This document shows, one piece after another, positions 1 through 10,500 of a stretch of 64,000 bases of DNA. The stretch lies in assembly GCF_034351645.1 (NCBI RefSeq), contig NZ_CP133782.1:501001-565000 (forward strand). Reading direction: 5' to 3'. The translations under genes and the position numbers were made by a program. The notes beneath the pieces were generated by a model, which worked only from the letters and a program-made list of their open reading frames with translations, was not told the origin of the DNA and did not search any database. How positions within the stretch are numbered: position 1 is the first letter of the stretch; each line of letters opens with the position of its first letter. Source of the stretch: Pseudomonas sp. DC1.2 (GTDB taxonomy: Bacteria > Pseudomonadota > Gammaproteobacteria > Pseudomonadales > Pseudomonadaceae).

Positions 1-215
1 TGCGCAAAAGCCGTGAAATGAAGCAGGCGTTGCTGTCTGAAGCCAAAAGCGGTGGTAAAGCGGCGTCTGGGGGAAAGACCGGGCGGTCGGCGCCTGAAAA
101 GGCCTCCGGCAGCAAGCCAGCCAAACCGAGTAAACATCGTAAAGGCCCGCCAAAGGCGGGCTCGGCTCCTACTGCCAAAAGCGGCGGAGCACGTAAACCA
201 AAGGCCAAGTCATGA
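1..215 (+). CDS. rnr: Ribonuclease R, C-terminal end (partial)
   Basis: Only the last 70 or so codons are in the window; the reading frame enters at base 3. The visible part is a low-complexity tail rich in Lys, Ser, Gly, Ala and Pro, which is how RNase R ends after its S1 domain in gamma-proteobacteria; the tail is thought to help RNA and ribosome binding. No catalytic residues are visible, so the name rests on the tail's composition and on the adjacent rlmB, since rnr-rlmB is a conserved pair. The stop overlaps the rlmB start in an ATGA, suggesting translational coupling. Confidence 0.85.
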   Translation, partial: RKSREMKQALLSEAKSGGKAASGGKTGRSAPEKASGSKPAKPSKHRKGPPKAGSAPTAKSGGARKPKAKS

Positions 216-979
216 GTCAGTTGGAAAAAATCTACGGCGTGCATGCTGTAGAAGCGTTGCTGCGTCACCACCCGAAACGCGTCAAGCAGATCTGGCTGGC
301 TGAAGGTCGCAGTGATCCGCGCGTGCAAACGCTGATCGAACTGGCGAACGAAAATCGCGTGGCCGTCGGTAATGCCGAGCGACGCGAGCTGGATGCCTGG
401 GTTGAGGGTGTGCATCAGGGTGTTGTGGCGGACGTGAGTCCTAGCCAGGTCTGGGGCGAGGCGATGCTCGACGAGCTGCTTGATCGCAGCGAAGGCGCGC
501 CGTTGTTGCTGGTGCTTGATGGCGTGACCGATCCGCACAACCTTGGTGCTTGCCTTCGTTCAGCCGATGCGGCCGGTGCGCTGGCGGTGATTGTTCCGAA
601 GGACAAGTCGGCGACCTTGACCCCAACGGTACGAAAAGTGGCCTGCGGCGCGGCGGAAGTGATTCCGCTGGTGGCCGTGACGAACCTGGCGCGTACCCTG
701 GAAAAACTCAAGCAGCGTGGCTTGTGGGTTGTCGGCACAGCGGGAGAGGCTGAGCAGAGTCTGTATCAGCAAGACATGACCGGCCCGACTATCCTGATCA
801 TGGGGGCGGAAGGTAGCGGCATGCGGCGTCTGACTCGTGATCTTTGCGATTACTTGGTGCATTTGCCGATGACCGGCAGTGTCAGCAGTCTCAACGTTTC
901 CGTGGCCACGGGCGTGTGCTTGTTCGAGGCTCAGCGTCAGCGTAGCGTCAAAGCTGCTGGAACCGCCAAGAAGTCCTGA
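212..979 (+). CDS. rlmB: 23S rRNA (guanosine-2'-O-)-methyltransferase RlmB
   Basis: The 255-residue protein uses S-adenosylmethionine to methylate the 2'-OH of one guanosine (G2251 in E. coli numbering) in the peptidyl-transferase region of 23S rRNA. Residues 1-80 form the SpoU substrate-binding domain, and residues 95-245 the SPOUT knotted methyltransferase. The three SPOUT motifs are visible: DPHNLGACLRSADAAG with Asn110 (motif 1), MGAEGSG at 197-203 (motif 2) and the SLNVSVATG stretch at 226-234 (motif 3). Length is close to the E. coli enzyme (243). The first ATG overlaps the rnr stop. A strong hairpin follows directly, so the rnr-rlmB unit probably ends here. Confidence 0.97.
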   Translation: MSQLEKIYGVHAVEALLRHHPKRVKQIWLAEGRSDPRVQTLIELANENRVAVGNAERRELDAWVEGVHQGVVADVSPSQVWGEAMLDELLDRSEGAPLLLVLDGVTDPHNLGACLRSADAAGALAVIVPKDKSATLTPTVRKVACGAAEVIPLVAVTNLARTLEKLKQRGLWVVGTAGEAEQSLYQQDMTGPTILIMGAEGSGMRRLTRDLCDYLVHLPMTGSVSSLNVSVATGVCLFEAQRQRSVKAAGTAKKS

Positions 980-989
980 TCTGCTGCAC

Positions 990-1027
990 AAACAACTGTG
1001 GGGGCATGTCTGCCCCCACAGTTGTTT
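990..1027 (+). terminator. Intrinsic terminator or bidirectional hairpin after rlmB
   Basis: Perfect 17-bp inverted repeat (arms 990-1006 and 1011-1027) around a TGTC loop. The outer end of the stem supplies an A-rich 5' side and a TTGTTT 3' side. It lies 10 bases past the rlmB stop and separates rnr-rlmB from the ribosomal-protein operon. Confidence 0.85.
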
Positions 1028-1082
1028 GTGGTGAGGCGAAAAATGGTGAGCGAGCGAGCTGTTCAAATAATCACCAATTGCC

Positions 1083-1111
1083 TTGCGCCTCCGCCGTCCC
1101 TTCTCTACAAT
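1083..1111 (+). promoter_or_regulatory. Candidate sigma-70 promoter for the rpsF operon
   Basis: TTGCGC at 1083-1088 and TACAAT at 1106-1111 are 17 bp apart, a good housekeeping -35/-10 pair. It lies about 120 bases upstream of rpsF and past the rlmB terminator, giving a leader of roughly 115 nt. Confidence 0.6.
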
Positions 1112-1185
1112 TGCGCCCCTTGCTGTGATGGCAGGCACAAACGTGTCTAGCGTCCGCAAGTCCATAAGTGTCATTCACTCCTTGT

Positions 1186-1233
1186 CTGACCGCTTTTTAG
1201 TTAGCGGCAGGCTACAACCCGTAAGGAGCATTC
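1186..1233 (+). promoter_or_regulatory. Leader hairpin before rpsF, possible S6:S18 autoregulatory site
   Basis: CTG-A-CCGCT at 1186-1194 pairs with AGCGGCAG at 1203-1210 around an 8-nt loop, with A1189 bulged. It sits just before the AAGGAG ribosome-binding site at 1223-1228. Leaders of rpsF in many bacteria carry an RNA structure bound by the S6:S18 complex. The position fits that, but I have not matched the sequence to the known motif. Confidence 0.35.
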
Positions 1234-1656
1234 ATGCGTCATTACGAAATCATCTTTTTGGTCCACCCGGATCAAAGCGAGCAAGTCGGCGGCATGGTAG
1301 AGCGTTACACCAAGCTGATCGAAGAAGACGGTGGCAAAATCCACCGTCTGGAAGATTGGGGCCGTCGTCAACTGGCCTATGCAATCAACAATGTTCACAA
1401 GGCTCACTACGTGATGCTGAACGTTGAATGCACTGGCAAGGCCCTGGCCGAGCTGGAAGACAACTTCCGCTACAACGATGCAGTGATCCGTAACCTGGTC
1501 ATCCGTCGCGAAGAAGCCGTTACTGGCCAATCCGAGATGCTCAAGGCTGAAGAAAACCGCAGTGAGCGCCGTGAGCGTCGCGACCGTCCTGAGCACTCCG
1601 ACGCTGAAGGCGTTGACAGTGATGACAGCGACAACAGCGATAACGCTGACGAGTAA
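1234..1656 (+). CDS. rpsF: 30S ribosomal protein S6
   Basis: S6 binds the 16S rRNA platform as a heterodimer with S18. The 140-residue protein opens with [17 protein letters not shown], the S6 signature strand, followed by the ferredoxin-like fold. Residues after about 105 form a charged tail (first RRERRDR, then a run of Asp, Ser and Asn ending DNADE); E. coli S6 is also post-translationally extended with glutamates. AAGGAG lies 5 bases before the ATG. rpsR follows 28 bases later in the same operon. Confidence 0.98.
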   Translation: MRHYEIIFLVHPDQSEQVGGMVERYTKLIEEDGGKIHRLEDWGRRQLAYAINNVHKAHYVMLNVECTGKALAELEDNFRYNDAVIRNLVIRREEAVTGQSEMLKAEENRSERRERRDRPEHSDAEGVDSDDSDNSDNADE

Positions 1657-1684
1657 TCCACGGACCTTTTAAGGAGCCAATTAC

Positions 1685-1915
1685 ATGGCACGTTTCTTCC
1701 GTCGTCGTAAATTCTGCCGCTTCACCGCTGAAGACGTGAAGGAGATCGATTACAAAGATCTCAACACTCTGAAAGCTTATGTATCCGAGACCGGCAAAAT
1801 CGTTCCAAGCCGCATCACCGGTACTAAAGCTCGTTATCAGCGTCAGCTGGCCACCGCTATCAAGCGCGCCCGCTTCCTGGCCCTGCTGGCCTACACCGAC
1901 AGCCACGGCCGCTGA
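1685..1915 (+). CDS. rpsR: 30S ribosomal protein S18
   Basis: The 76-residue protein begins [18 protein letters not shown], the standard S18 N-terminus, and is close in length to E. coli S18 (75). It forms a heterodimer with S6 on the platform of the small subunit. The gene lies between rpsF and a membrane-protein gene, with AAGGAG 8 bases before the start. Confidence 0.98.
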
Positions 1916-1952
1916 GACCGGGCAGTCGACAAGTTAGTAAGGGATTGAATGC

Positions 1953-2843
1953 ATGCGCGCCTTAGCTGAATTCATCATGCGGGGGCGTGTGCAGGCCACG
2001 CTGGTTGTGGCCGGATCTGCGGCATTGCCGCTGTTGTTCTGGTTGAGTGCCGCTGCGGGTTGCCTTGTGCTCCTGCGGCGCGGTTCGGACGCTTTGAGCG
2101 TCCTGGGTTTGGGTTTGTTGTCAGTGTTGGTGAGCTGGCACTTCCTGAAAGACCCGACAGCCCTCTTGGTGCTTGTCGGGTCTTGTAGTCTGGCGTTGGT
2201 TTTACGCGCCGGCTATTCCTGGAGCCGCGTGCTGCTGGTCAGCATGGCCGTGGGATTGTTGTGTGCCGTGAGTCTGGGGACTGTGTTCAGTTCCTTCATT
2301 GAGTCGTTGGCGCAGACGTTTGAAAACGTCTTGCCGCTGGCGATGGGTGAGGTCTACGAGAAATTCTCGGCAGACCAGAAAGCGTTTCTCACGGCGCTAA
2401 CCGTTCCGCTGATGATCATATCAACAGCGATTTCGCTACAGGTCTTTAGCGTGCTGTGCCTGATTCTTGGGCGCTATTGGCAGGCGTTGTTGTATAACCC
2501 CGGTGGTTTCGGTCGCGAGTTTCGCGCCATCCGATTGCCGAAGAGCGTGGCGCTGTCGCTGCTGGCCGTCATGTGTGTTGCTCCGTTTTTCGGGCTACAT
2601 GCATTGATCTTGTTGCCGTTGTGCAGCGTACCGCTGTTCTTCGCTGGTCTGGCTCTGATTCACGGGCTGGTCGCGCAGAAACGCCTGGCCGGTTTCTGGC
2701 TGGTGGGGATATACGTCACGTTGTTGCCTTTCATGCACTTGCTCGGTCCGTTACTGGTGGTTTTGGCCATTGTCGACAGCCTGATTGATTTTCGCGGTCG
2801 TCTGGCGTCGAAAGACGCCGACAACGCGAACGGTGAAGGTTAA
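1953..2843 (+). CDS. DUF2232-type integral membrane protein between rpsR and rplI
   Basis: The 296-residue protein is almost entirely hydrophobic, with about eight predicted membrane segments, and no catalytic motif stands out. A membrane protein of this kind (DUF2232, YybS-like) sits between rpsR and rplI in pseudomonads (PA4933 position in P. aeruginosa), so its place in a ribosomal-protein operon is the best clue that it is conserved and co-expressed. Its function is unknown. It starts 37 bases after rpsR and ends 19 bases before rplI. There is an in-frame GTG a little downstream, but the ATG at 1953 has AAGGGA upstream and is preferred. Confidence 0.85.
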   Translation: MRALAEFIMRGRVQATLVVAGSAALPLLFWLSAAAGCLVLLRRGSDALSVLGLGLLSVLVSWHFLKDPTALLVLVGSCSLALVLRAGYSWSRVLLVSMAVGLLCAVSLGTVFSSFIESLAQTFENVLPLAMGEVYEKFSADQKAFLTALTVPLMIISTAISLQVFSVLCLILGRYWQALLYNPGGFGREFRAIRLPKSVALSLLAVMCVAPFFGLHALILLPLCSVPLFFAGLALIHGLVAQKRLAGFWLVGIYVTLLPFMHLLGPLLVVLAIVDSLIDFRGRLASKDADNANGEG

Positions 2844-2862
2844 AAGTTAAGAGGATTTTCAC

Positions 2863-3309
2863 ATGCAACTGATCCTTCTGGAAAAAGTCACCAACCTGGG
2901 CAACCTGGGTGACAAAGTGAACGTTAAGGCTGGTTACGGTCGTAACTACCTGCTGCCTTACGGTAAAGCGACCGCTGCGACCGCTGCCAACGTGGCTGCG
3001 TTCGAAGAGCGTCGCGCTGATCTTGAAAAAGCCGCAGCAGACCGTAAAACCTCGGCTGAAAGCCGTGCCGCCCAACTGGCTGAGCTGGAAGTGACTATCA
3101 CTGCCACCGCCGGTGACGAAGGCAAGCTGTTCGGTTCGATCGGTACTCACGACATCGCTGATGCACTGACCGCCTCTGGCGTTGAAGTTGCAAAAAGCGA
3201 AGTTCGTCTGCCGAACGGCACCATCCGCAACGTAGGCGAATTCGACGTAGCCGTGCATCTGCACGCCGAAGTTGAAGCCACCGTACGCGTTGTCGTGGTA
3301 GCAGCTTAA
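2863..3309 (+). CDS. rplI: 50S ribosomal protein L9
   Basis: The 148-residue protein has the L9 layout: an N-terminal rRNA-binding domain ([19 protein letters not shown], then the GYGRNYLLP signature around residues 26-34), a long connecting helix near 40-75, and a C-terminal domain. L9 binds 23S rRNA near the L1 stalk and helps maintain frame and fidelity. AAGAGGA precedes the ATG. A hairpin terminator follows, so dnaB is probably a separate unit or is reached by read-through. Confidence 0.98.
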   Translation: MQLILLEKVTNLGNLGDKVNVKAGYGRNYLLPYGKATAATAANVAAFEERRADLEKAAADRKTSAESRAAQLAELEVTITATAGDEGKLFGSIGTHDIADALTASGVEVAKSEVRLPNGTIRNVGEFDVAVHLHAEVEATVRVVVVAA

Positions 3310-3355
3310 GCAACACTTGATCGGCTGGCGGCTTGCCCGTCAGACGGTTAACATC

Positions 3356-3393
3356 GGGCACGATCCTGTTTACAGGTCGTGCCCTTTGTCTTT
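3356..3393 (+). terminator. Intrinsic terminator between rplI and dnaB
   Basis: GGGCACGA-T-CCTGT (3356-3369) pairs with ACAGGTCGTGCCC (3372-3384), a 13-bp stem with one bulged T and a two-base loop, followed by TTTGTCTTT. It lies 47 bases after the rplI stop. Confidence 0.8.
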
Positions 3394-3444
3394 CTGCAGT
3401 TCCTGATTTTCACACCCCTGCTTTTCCTAAAGAACCAAGTGGCC

Positions 3445-4839
3445 ATGAACGATATCTCTGCTCCTGAGCAATACGATCTGCAAACCGCTGCCCTGAAGGT
3501 GCCGCCACATTCTATCGAGGCCGAACAGGCCGTGCTCGGTGGTTTGATGCTGGACAACAACGCCTGGGAGCGTGTGCTCGATCAAGTCTCCGACGGCGAT
3601 TTCTATCGGCATGACCACCGTCTTATCTTCCGCGCAATTGCCAAGCTGGCTGACCAGAACTCACCCATCGACGTGGTGACCCTGGCTGAGCAATTGGACA
3701 AGGAAGGTCAGACTTCGCAAGTCGGTGGCCTCGGTTACCTTGGGGAGCTGGCCAAAAACACGCCGTCTGTCGCCAACATCAAGGCGTATGCGCAGATCGT
3801 CCGCGCGCGGGCCACTTTGCGGCAGTTGATTGGCATCGCTGCCGAGATCGCCGACAGCGCTTTCAACCCGGAAGGCCGAACGGCTGAAGAGATTCTCGAC
3901 GAAGCCGAGCGGCAGATTTTCCAGATCGCCGAGGCTCGGCCGAAGACCGGTGGTCCGGTCAGCGTCAACGATTTGCTGACCAAAGCCATTGATCGTATCG
4001 ATACGCTGTTCAACACCGACAACGCGATCACTGGCCTGTCCACCGGTTACACCGACCTGGACGGCATGACCAGTGGCTTGCAACCCTCCGACCTGATCAT
4101 CGTCGCCGGTCGTCCATCCATGGGTAAAACCACCTTTGCGATGAACCTCGTAGAAAACGCCGTGTTGCGCAGCGACAAGTGCGTACTGGTTTACTCGCTG
4201 GAGATGCCAGGCGAATCGCTGATCATGCGTATGTTGTCGTCCCTCGGTCGGATCGATCAGACCAAGGTCCGGGCCGGCCGCCTGGAAGACGACGACTGGC
4301 CTCGCCTGACCTCGGCGGTCAACCTGCTTAACGATCGCAAACTGTTTATCGATGATACGGCGGGCATCAGCCCATCGGAGATGCGTGCGCGGACACGGCG
4401 TTTGGTGCGTGAGCACGGCGAGGTCGGGCTTATCATGATCGACTACCTGCAATTGATGCAGATTCCAGGGTCTGGCGGTGACAACCGGACCAACGAGATT
4501 TCCGAAATTTCCCGCTCCTTGAAAGCCTTGGCCAAGGAATTCAACTGCCCGGTGGTTGCGCTGTCGCAGCTCAACCGCTCTCTCGAGCAGCGCCCGAACA
4601 AACGCCCGATCAACTCCGACTTGCGTGAATCCGGAGCAATCGAGCAGGATGCCGACGTCATCATGTTCGTTTACCGGGACGAGGTTTATCACCCGGAAAC
4701 CGAGCACAAAGGCATCGCCGAAATCATTATCGGCAAGCAGCGAAACGGGCCTATCGGTACGTCGCGGCTGGCGTTTATCGGTAAGTACACCCGTTTTGAA
4801 AACCTGGCGCCGGGTAGCTATAACTTCGACGACGAGTAA
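3445..4839 (+). CDS. dnaB: Replicative DNA helicase DnaB
   Basis: Hexameric 5'-3' helicase that unwinds DNA at the fork and recruits primase. The 464-residue protein has an N-terminal DnaB domain (about 20-125) and a RecA-like C-terminal ATPase. Walker A is GRPSMGKTT at about 222-230 and Walker B is LIMIDYLQLM around 329-338. I chose the ATG at 3445 (MNDISAPEQYDL) rather than an upstream in-frame ATG at 3379, because the extra 22 residues are hydrophobic, lie inside the leader and are unlike DnaB N-termini. The rplI-dnaB order is conserved in pseudomonads. Confidence 0.97.
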   Translation: MNDISAPEQYDLQTAALKVPPHSIEAEQAVLGGLMLDNNAWERVLDQVSDGDFYRHDHRLIFRAIAKLADQNSPIDVVTLAEQLDKEGQTSQVGGLGYLGELAKNTPSVANIKAYAQIVRARATLRQLIGIAAEIADSAFNPEGRTAEEILDEAERQIFQIAEARPKTGGPVSVNDLLTKAIDRIDTLFNTDNAITGLSTGYTDLDGMTSGLQPSDLIIVAGRPSMGKTTFAMNLVENAVLRSDKCVLVYSLEMPGESLIMRMLSSLGRIDQTKVRAGRLEDDDWPRLTSAVNLLNDRKLFIDDTAGISPSEMRARTRRLVREHGEVGLIMIDYLQLMQIPGSGGDNRTNEISEISRSLKALAKEFNCPVVALSQLNRSLEQRPNKRPINSDLRESGAIEQDADVIMFVYRDEVYHPETEHKGIAEIIIGKQRNGPIGTSRLAFIGKYTRFENLAPGSYNFDDE

Positions 4840-4945
4840 GTCGCAGGGAACGCCCTCGACTCAGGGGTTATGTTTTGCCTCCAGACTTCACACAAAACAG
4901 GCGCCGCAATTTCCGACTGCTATGGTCGGAATTGGTTATTTTTTG

Positions 4946-4954
4946 TGCTATATT
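4946..4954 (+). promoter_or_regulatory. Candidate extended -10 promoter for ygiQ
   Basis: TGCTATATT matches an extended -10 element (TG-N-TATAAT) 44 bases before the ygiQ start. No good -35 lies at the right distance, which extended -10 promoters tolerate. Confidence 0.4.
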
Positions 4955-4997
4955 CCGCGCCCGCGAAATTCAATGAAAGCCAACACCGGTTATCGAC

Positions 4998-7304
4998 ATG
5001 ATGCAAGCAGCCAAGCCGTTATTTGACTATCCCAAATACTGGGCCGAATGTTTCGGGCCAGCGCCATTCCTGCCCATGAGCAGGGAGGAGATGGATCAGC
5101 TCGGCTGGGATTCCTGCGACATCATCATCGTCACCGGTGATGCATACGTCGACCACCCATCGTTCGGTATGGCAATTATCGGCCGGCTGCTAGAGTCCCA
5201 GGGCTTTCGCGTCGGGATCATTGCCCAGCCAAACTGGCAATCCAAAGACGATTTCATGAAGCTCGGCGAGCCGAACCTGTTTTTCGGCGTCGCCGCCGGC
5301 AACATGGATTCGATGATCAACCGCTACACCGCCGACAAGAAAATCCGTTCCGACGATGCCTACACCCCCGGTGGTTTGGCGGGTAAGCGTCCGGATCGCG
5401 CGAGCCTGGTCTACAGCCAGCGCTGTAAAGAAGCTTACAAAAACGTGCCGATTGTACTGGGTGGCATTGAGGCGTCCTTGCGCCGTATCGCCCACTACGA
5501 CTACTGGCAGGACCGGGTACGCAACTCGATCCTGATCGATGCCTGCGCCGACATTCTGCTTTACGGTAACGCCGAGCGAGCCATTGTCGAAGTCGCCCAG
5601 CGTCTGTCCTACGGTCACAAGATCGAAGACATCACTGACGTGCGCGGCACCGCGTTCATTCGTCGCGACACGCCGCAAGGCTGGTACGAAGTCGATTCGA
5701 CACGCATCGACCGTCCGGGCAAGGTCGACAAGATCATTAACCCGTATGTCAATACGCAAGACACCCAAGCCTGTGCCATCGAGCAGGAAAAGGGCCCGGT
5801 TGAAGATCCGGAAGAAGCCAAGGTTGTACAGATTCTCGAAAGCCCGCGGATGACTCGCGACAAGACCGTGATTCGTCTGCCGTCGGTTGAAAAAGTCCGT
5901 GGCGACGCGGTTCTTTATGCTCACGCCAACCGCGTGCTCCACCTGGAAACCAATCCGGGTAACGCCCGCGCGCTGGTGCAGAAGCACGGCGAAGTCGATG
6001 TCTGGTTCAATCCGCCGCCGATTCCGATGACTACTGAAGAAATGGATTACGTGTTCGGCATGCCTTACGCACGGATCCCGCACCCTGCGTATGGCAAGGA
6101 AAAGATTCCAGCCTACGACATGATCCGTTTCTCGGTGAACATCATGCGGGGCTGCTTCGGTGGCTGTACGTTCTGCTCGATCACCGAGCATGAAGGTCGG
6201 ATCATTCAGAACCGTTCCGAAGAGTCGATCATTCGCGAGATCGAAGAGATCCGTGACAAGGTGCCAGGTTTCACCGGCGTCATTTCCGACCTCGGCGGCC
6301 CGACGGCTAACATGTACCGCATCGCTTGCAAGACCCCGGAAATTGAATCCGCGTGCCGCAAGCCATCATGCGTGTTCCCTGGCATTTGCCCGAACCTGAA
6401 CACCGACCACTCGTCGTTGATCCAGCTGTATCGCAGCGCCCGTGCCTTGCCAGGTGTGAAGAAGATCCTGATCGCCTCCGGCCTGCGTTATGACCTCGCG
6501 GTCGAGTCGCCGGAATACGTCAAGGAACTGGTGACCCACCACGTCGGTGGTTACTTGAAGATCGCCCCGGAACACACCGAGGAAGGTCCGCTCAACCAGA
6601 TGATGAAACCGGGCATTGGCAGCTATGACAAGTTCAAGCGCATGTTCGAGAAGTATTCCAAAGAAGCTGGGAAAGAGCAGTACCTGATTCCTTACTTCAT
6701 TGCCGCGCACCCCGGCACCACTGACGAAGACATGATGAACCTTGCCTTGTGGCTTAAGGGCAATGGCTTTCGCGCCGATCAGGTGCAAGCGTTTTACCCG
6801 TCGCCGATGGCCACGGCTACCGCGATGTACCACTCGGGCAAGAACCCGCTGCGTAAGGTCACTTACAAGAGCGACGCGGTAACCATCGTCAAGAGCGAAG
6901 AGCAGCGTCGTCTGCACAAAGCGTTCTTGCGTTATCACGACCCGAAAGGCTGGCCGATGCTGCGTGAAGCGCTGACCCGCATGGGTCGCGCCGACTTGAT
7001 CGGGCCGGGTAAGAACCAGTTGATCCCGCTGCACCAGCCGGCGACCGACAGTTACCAAAGTGCCCGCCGCAAGAACTCGACGCCGGCTGGCAGCCATAAA
7101 GTCGCGGGGGAGAAAACCACCAAGATTCTGACCCAGCACACTGGCTTACCGCCGCGTGCCAGCGATGGCGCTAACCCTTGGGACAAGCGTGAACAAGCCA
7201 AGGCTGCGGCGTTCGCCCGCAACCAGCAGGCAGCGAAGGATCGTAAGGACGCGGCCAAAGGCAAAGGGCCAAAGCCTGCGCGTAAGCCGGTAGTGCCACG
7301 CTAA
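4998..7304 (+). CDS. YgiQ family radical SAM protein
   Basis: The 768-residue protein belongs to the YgiQ/UPF0313 family. An N-terminal domain (about 1-320) is followed by a radical SAM domain with CxxxCxxC at Cys386, Cys390 and Cys393 in CFGGCTFC, which should hold a 4Fe-4S cluster for reductive cleavage of S-adenosylmethionine. The tail (about 700-768) is rich in Lys, Ala and Pro and is probably disordered. The substrate is not known for the family. Two ATGs are adjacent at the start (4998 and 5001). A terminator follows at once, so it is probably monocistronic. Confidence 0.92.
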   Translation: MMQAAKPLFDYPKYWAECFGPAPFLPMSREEMDQLGWDSCDIIIVTGDAYVDHPSFGMAIIGRLLESQGFRVGIIAQPNWQSKDDFMKLGEPNLFFGVAAGNMDSMINRYTADKKIRSDDAYTPGGLAGKRPDRASLVYSQRCKEAYKNVPIVLGGIEASLRRIAHYDYWQDRVRNSILIDACADILLYGNAERAIVEVAQRLSYGHKIEDITDVRGTAFIRRDTPQGWYEVDSTRIDRPGKVDKIINPYVNTQDTQACAIEQEKGPVEDPEEAKVVQILESPRMTRDKTVIRLPSVEKVRGDAVLYAHANRVLHLETNPGNARALVQKHGEVDVWFNPPPIPMTTEEMDYVFGMPYARIPHPAYGKEKIPAYDMIRFSVNIMRGCFGGCTFCSITEHEGRIIQNRSEESIIREIEEIRDKVPGFTGVISDLGGPTANMYRIACKTPEIESACRKPSCVFPGICPNLNTDHSSLIQLYRSARALPGVKKILIASGLRYDLAVESPEYVKELVTHHVGGYLKIAPEHTEEGPLNQMMKPGIGSYDKFKRMFEKYSKEAGKEQYLIPYFIAAHPGTTDEDMMNLALWLKGNGFRADQVQAFYPSPMATATAMYHSGKNPLRKVTYKSDAVTIVKSEEQRRLHKAFLRYHDPKGWPMLREALTRMGRADLIGPGKNQLIPLHQPATDSYQSARRKNSTPAGSHKVAGEKTTKILTQHTGLPPRASDGANPWDKREQAKAAAFARNQQAAKDRKDAAKGKGPKPARKPVVPR

Positions 7305-7324
7305 GCTGCGCTTGAGCTGAACAG

Positions 7325-7350
7325 AACGCCAACCTTCGGGTTGGCGTTTT
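7325..7350 (+). terminator. Intrinsic terminator after ygiQ
   Basis: AACGCCAACC (7325-7334), TTCG tetraloop, GGTTGGCGTT (7339-7348), then T residues. This is a perfect 10-bp stem 20 bases past the stop. Confidence 0.9.
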
Positions 7351-7549
7351 GCTGTCCGCTCTCAGGCTTCGCGATGGAACGATTTTGGGTGTCTCGCCAC
7401 ATTTGCGTGCAATCCCCTCAAACCAATTTCTCGCGCTGCCCGATTTTGGTGCTGTACTGCCTCAAGCAACCGGAGAAAGCGCCAGTGCTACGCGATGGCA
7501 TAAGTCTTGCGCGCTTTCCAATACGCTTAAGGCTCGCAGGAGGCACGCC

Positions 7550-10500
7550 GTGTCGATTCATGTCGCATTGCATCACGTCACGCACTACCGCTACGACCGC
7601 GCTGTCGAGCTCGGTCCGCAGATCGTTCGCCTGCGCCCGGCGGCCCACAGTCGCACGCGGATTTTGTCCTATGCGCTGAAAGTCTCGCCTGAGGAGCATT
7701 TCATTAACTGGCAGCAGGACCCCCAAGGCAATTATTTGGCGCGGTTGGTGTTCCCGGAAAAAACCAATGAACTGCGCATCGAAGTCGATCTGCTGGCAGA
7801 GATGGCGGTGTTCAATCCGTTCGATTTCTTCCTGGAGCCCTACGCGGAAAAAATCCCGTTTGCCTATGCCGCCGATGAGCGTAAGGAGCTGGCTCCGTAT
7901 CTGGAAACTTTGCCTCTGACCCCGGTGTTCAAGGCCTACCTGGACGGTATCGACCGAACGCCGCTGCCCAGCGTCGATTTTCTGGTCGCACTTAACCAGC
8001 GCTTGAGCGAAGACATCGGCTACTTGATCCGTATGGAGCCCGGCGTCCAAACCCCCGAGCACACCCTCCAACATGCCTCGGGCTCTTGCCGCGACTCGGC
8101 CTGGCTGCTGGTGCAACTGTTGCGCAATCTCGGGTTGGCGGCACGTTTCGTTTCCGGCTACCTGATCCAGTTGACCGCTGACGTCAAAAGCCTCGATGGC
8201 CCTTCGGGCACTGAGGTGGACTTCACGGACTTGCACGCCTGGTGCGAAGTTTATTTGCCGGGTGCTGGCTGGATCGGCCTGGACGCGACCTCAGGGCTGT
8301 TTGCCGGTGAAGGACACATTCCGTTGGCTTGTAGTCCCGATCCGGGCTCAGCGGCACCGATCAGTGGCTTGGTGGAGCCATGCGAATGTGAATTTACCCA
8401 CGAAATGTCCGTGGAGCGGATTTGGGAAGCGCCACGAGTCACAAAGCCCTACACCGAAGACCAGTGGCTGGCGATCCAGGCGCTGGGCCGGCAGATTGAT
8501 GCCGACCTGCTGGAAGGCGATGTACGCCTGACCATGGGGGGCGAACCGACTTTTGTTTCGATTGATGACCCCGATGGCGAAGAGTGGAACACCGCTGCCC
8601 TCGGCCCGGACAAGCGTAGGCTGTCGGCCGAGCTGTTTCAGCGTATGCGCAAGCATTACGCGCCCAAAGGTCTGGTGCATTTCGGGCAGGGCAAGTGGTA
8701 TCCGGGCGAACAGTTGCCGCGTTGGTCGTTGAACTGCTACTGGCGCCGTGACGGCGTACCGATCTGGCACAACAGCGCACTGGTAGCCGATGAGCAGGAA
8801 GACTACGGGGCTGATGGCGAACTGGCCGGGCGTTTTCTGGCGAGTGTTGCCGAGCGCTTGAAACTGCCGGCGCGTTTTGTGTTTCCAGCCTACGAAGACA
8901 ATTTCTATTACCTCTGGCGCGAAGGCACCCTGCCGCAGAACGTCAGTGCCGAAGACTCGCGTCTGGAAGAGCCGTTGGAGCGTGCGCGTTTGCGCAAAGT
9001 CTTCAGCCAGGGCCTGGACAAAGTCATCGGCCAGGTCTTGCCACTGGCGCGCACCGCCAAGGGTGATCAATGGCAAAGCGGTCGCTGGTATTTGCGTGAG
9101 GAACATTGCCGATTGGTGCCGGGTGATTCGCCGCTGGGTTATCGCTTACCGCTGGGCTCGCAGCCTTGGGTGAAGGCCGCTGAGTATCCCTTCATTAATC
9201 CCGCCGATCCGAACCAGGATTTCCCGGCGTTGCCGGACGCTGCACAACTGAAACAGCATGGCGATCCGGCGGTCGCCGATGAGCGCGCGCCGAAGGTCGA
9301 TGAATCCGCTGACTGGCTGACTCGCACAGCGTTCTGTGCCGAAGCGCGAGACGGTCGGTTGTACCTGTTCATGCCGCCGCTGGAGCAGGTCGAGGATTAT
9401 CTGGAACTGGTGGCCGCTATCGAAGCCACTGCCGAGGAGTTGCATTGCCCTGTGTTGCTCGAAGGCTATGAGCCACCGAGTGACCCGCGCTTGAGCAACT
9501 TCCGCATCACGCCGGATCCAGGGGTGATTGAGGTCAACGTGCAGCCGTCCGCGAGTTGGGATGAATTGGTCGAACGCACCGAGTTTCTCTACGAAGAAGC
9601 GCGCCAGACCCGATTGACCACCGAGAAATTCATGATCGATGGCCGGCACACCGGCACCGGCGGCGGTAACCATTTCGTGCTGGGTGGTGCGACACCGGCG
9701 GACTCGCCGTTTCTACGGCGTCCAGACCTGCTGCGCAGCCTGATCAGCTACTGGCATAACCATCCGTCCTTGTCCTACTTGTTTTCTGGATTGTTCATCG
9801 GCCCGACGTCCCAGGCGCCGCGGGTCGATGAAGCGCGTAACGATGCGTTGTATGAGCTGGAAATTGCCTTTGCGCAAATGCCGGAGCCAGGCGAAGAATG
9901 CACGCCGTGGTTGGTGGATCGACTGCTGCGCAACTTGCTGATTGATGTGACCGGTAATACGCATCGTGCCGAATTCTGCATCGACAAGCTCTACTCGCCG
10001 GACGGTGCCACCGGTCGCCTTGGTCTGCTCGAGTTGCGTGCATTCGAAATGCCGCCTCACGCGCGCATGAGCCTGGCTCAACAGTTGTTGCTGCGCGCGC
10101 TGGTGGCGCGGTTCTGGCGTGAGCCCTATGCGCCGCCGAAACTGGCGCGCTGGGGCACCGAACTGCACGATCGCTTCCTGTTACCGCACTTTATTGAGCA
10201 GGACTTCGCCGATGTGATCGTCGATCTGAACGCTGCCGGTTATCCGGTGCGGTCCGAGTGGTTTGCCGCGCATCTGGAATTCCGGTTTCCCAAGGTCGGC
10301 GATTACGCTGTCAGTGGTATCGAACTGGAGTTGCGTCAGGCGCTTGAACCTTGGCATGTGCTGGGCGAGGAGGGCGCGGTCGGTGGCACGGTGCGCTACG
10401 TGGATTCGTCGCTGGAGCGTTTGCAGGTCAAACTCAGCGGCTTGCCGCCGCAGCGTTATGTGCTGACCTGCAATGGCATTGCGGTGCCGTTGCAACCGAC

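Noticed and set aside
3661..4707. 348-codon open frame antisense to dnaB
   Set aside because: Shadow of dnaB; low-complexity His/Gln/Arg-rich translation and no domain.
5190..6191. 333-codon open frame antisense to ygiQ
   Set aside because: Shadow of the radical SAM gene, no start signals or homology features.
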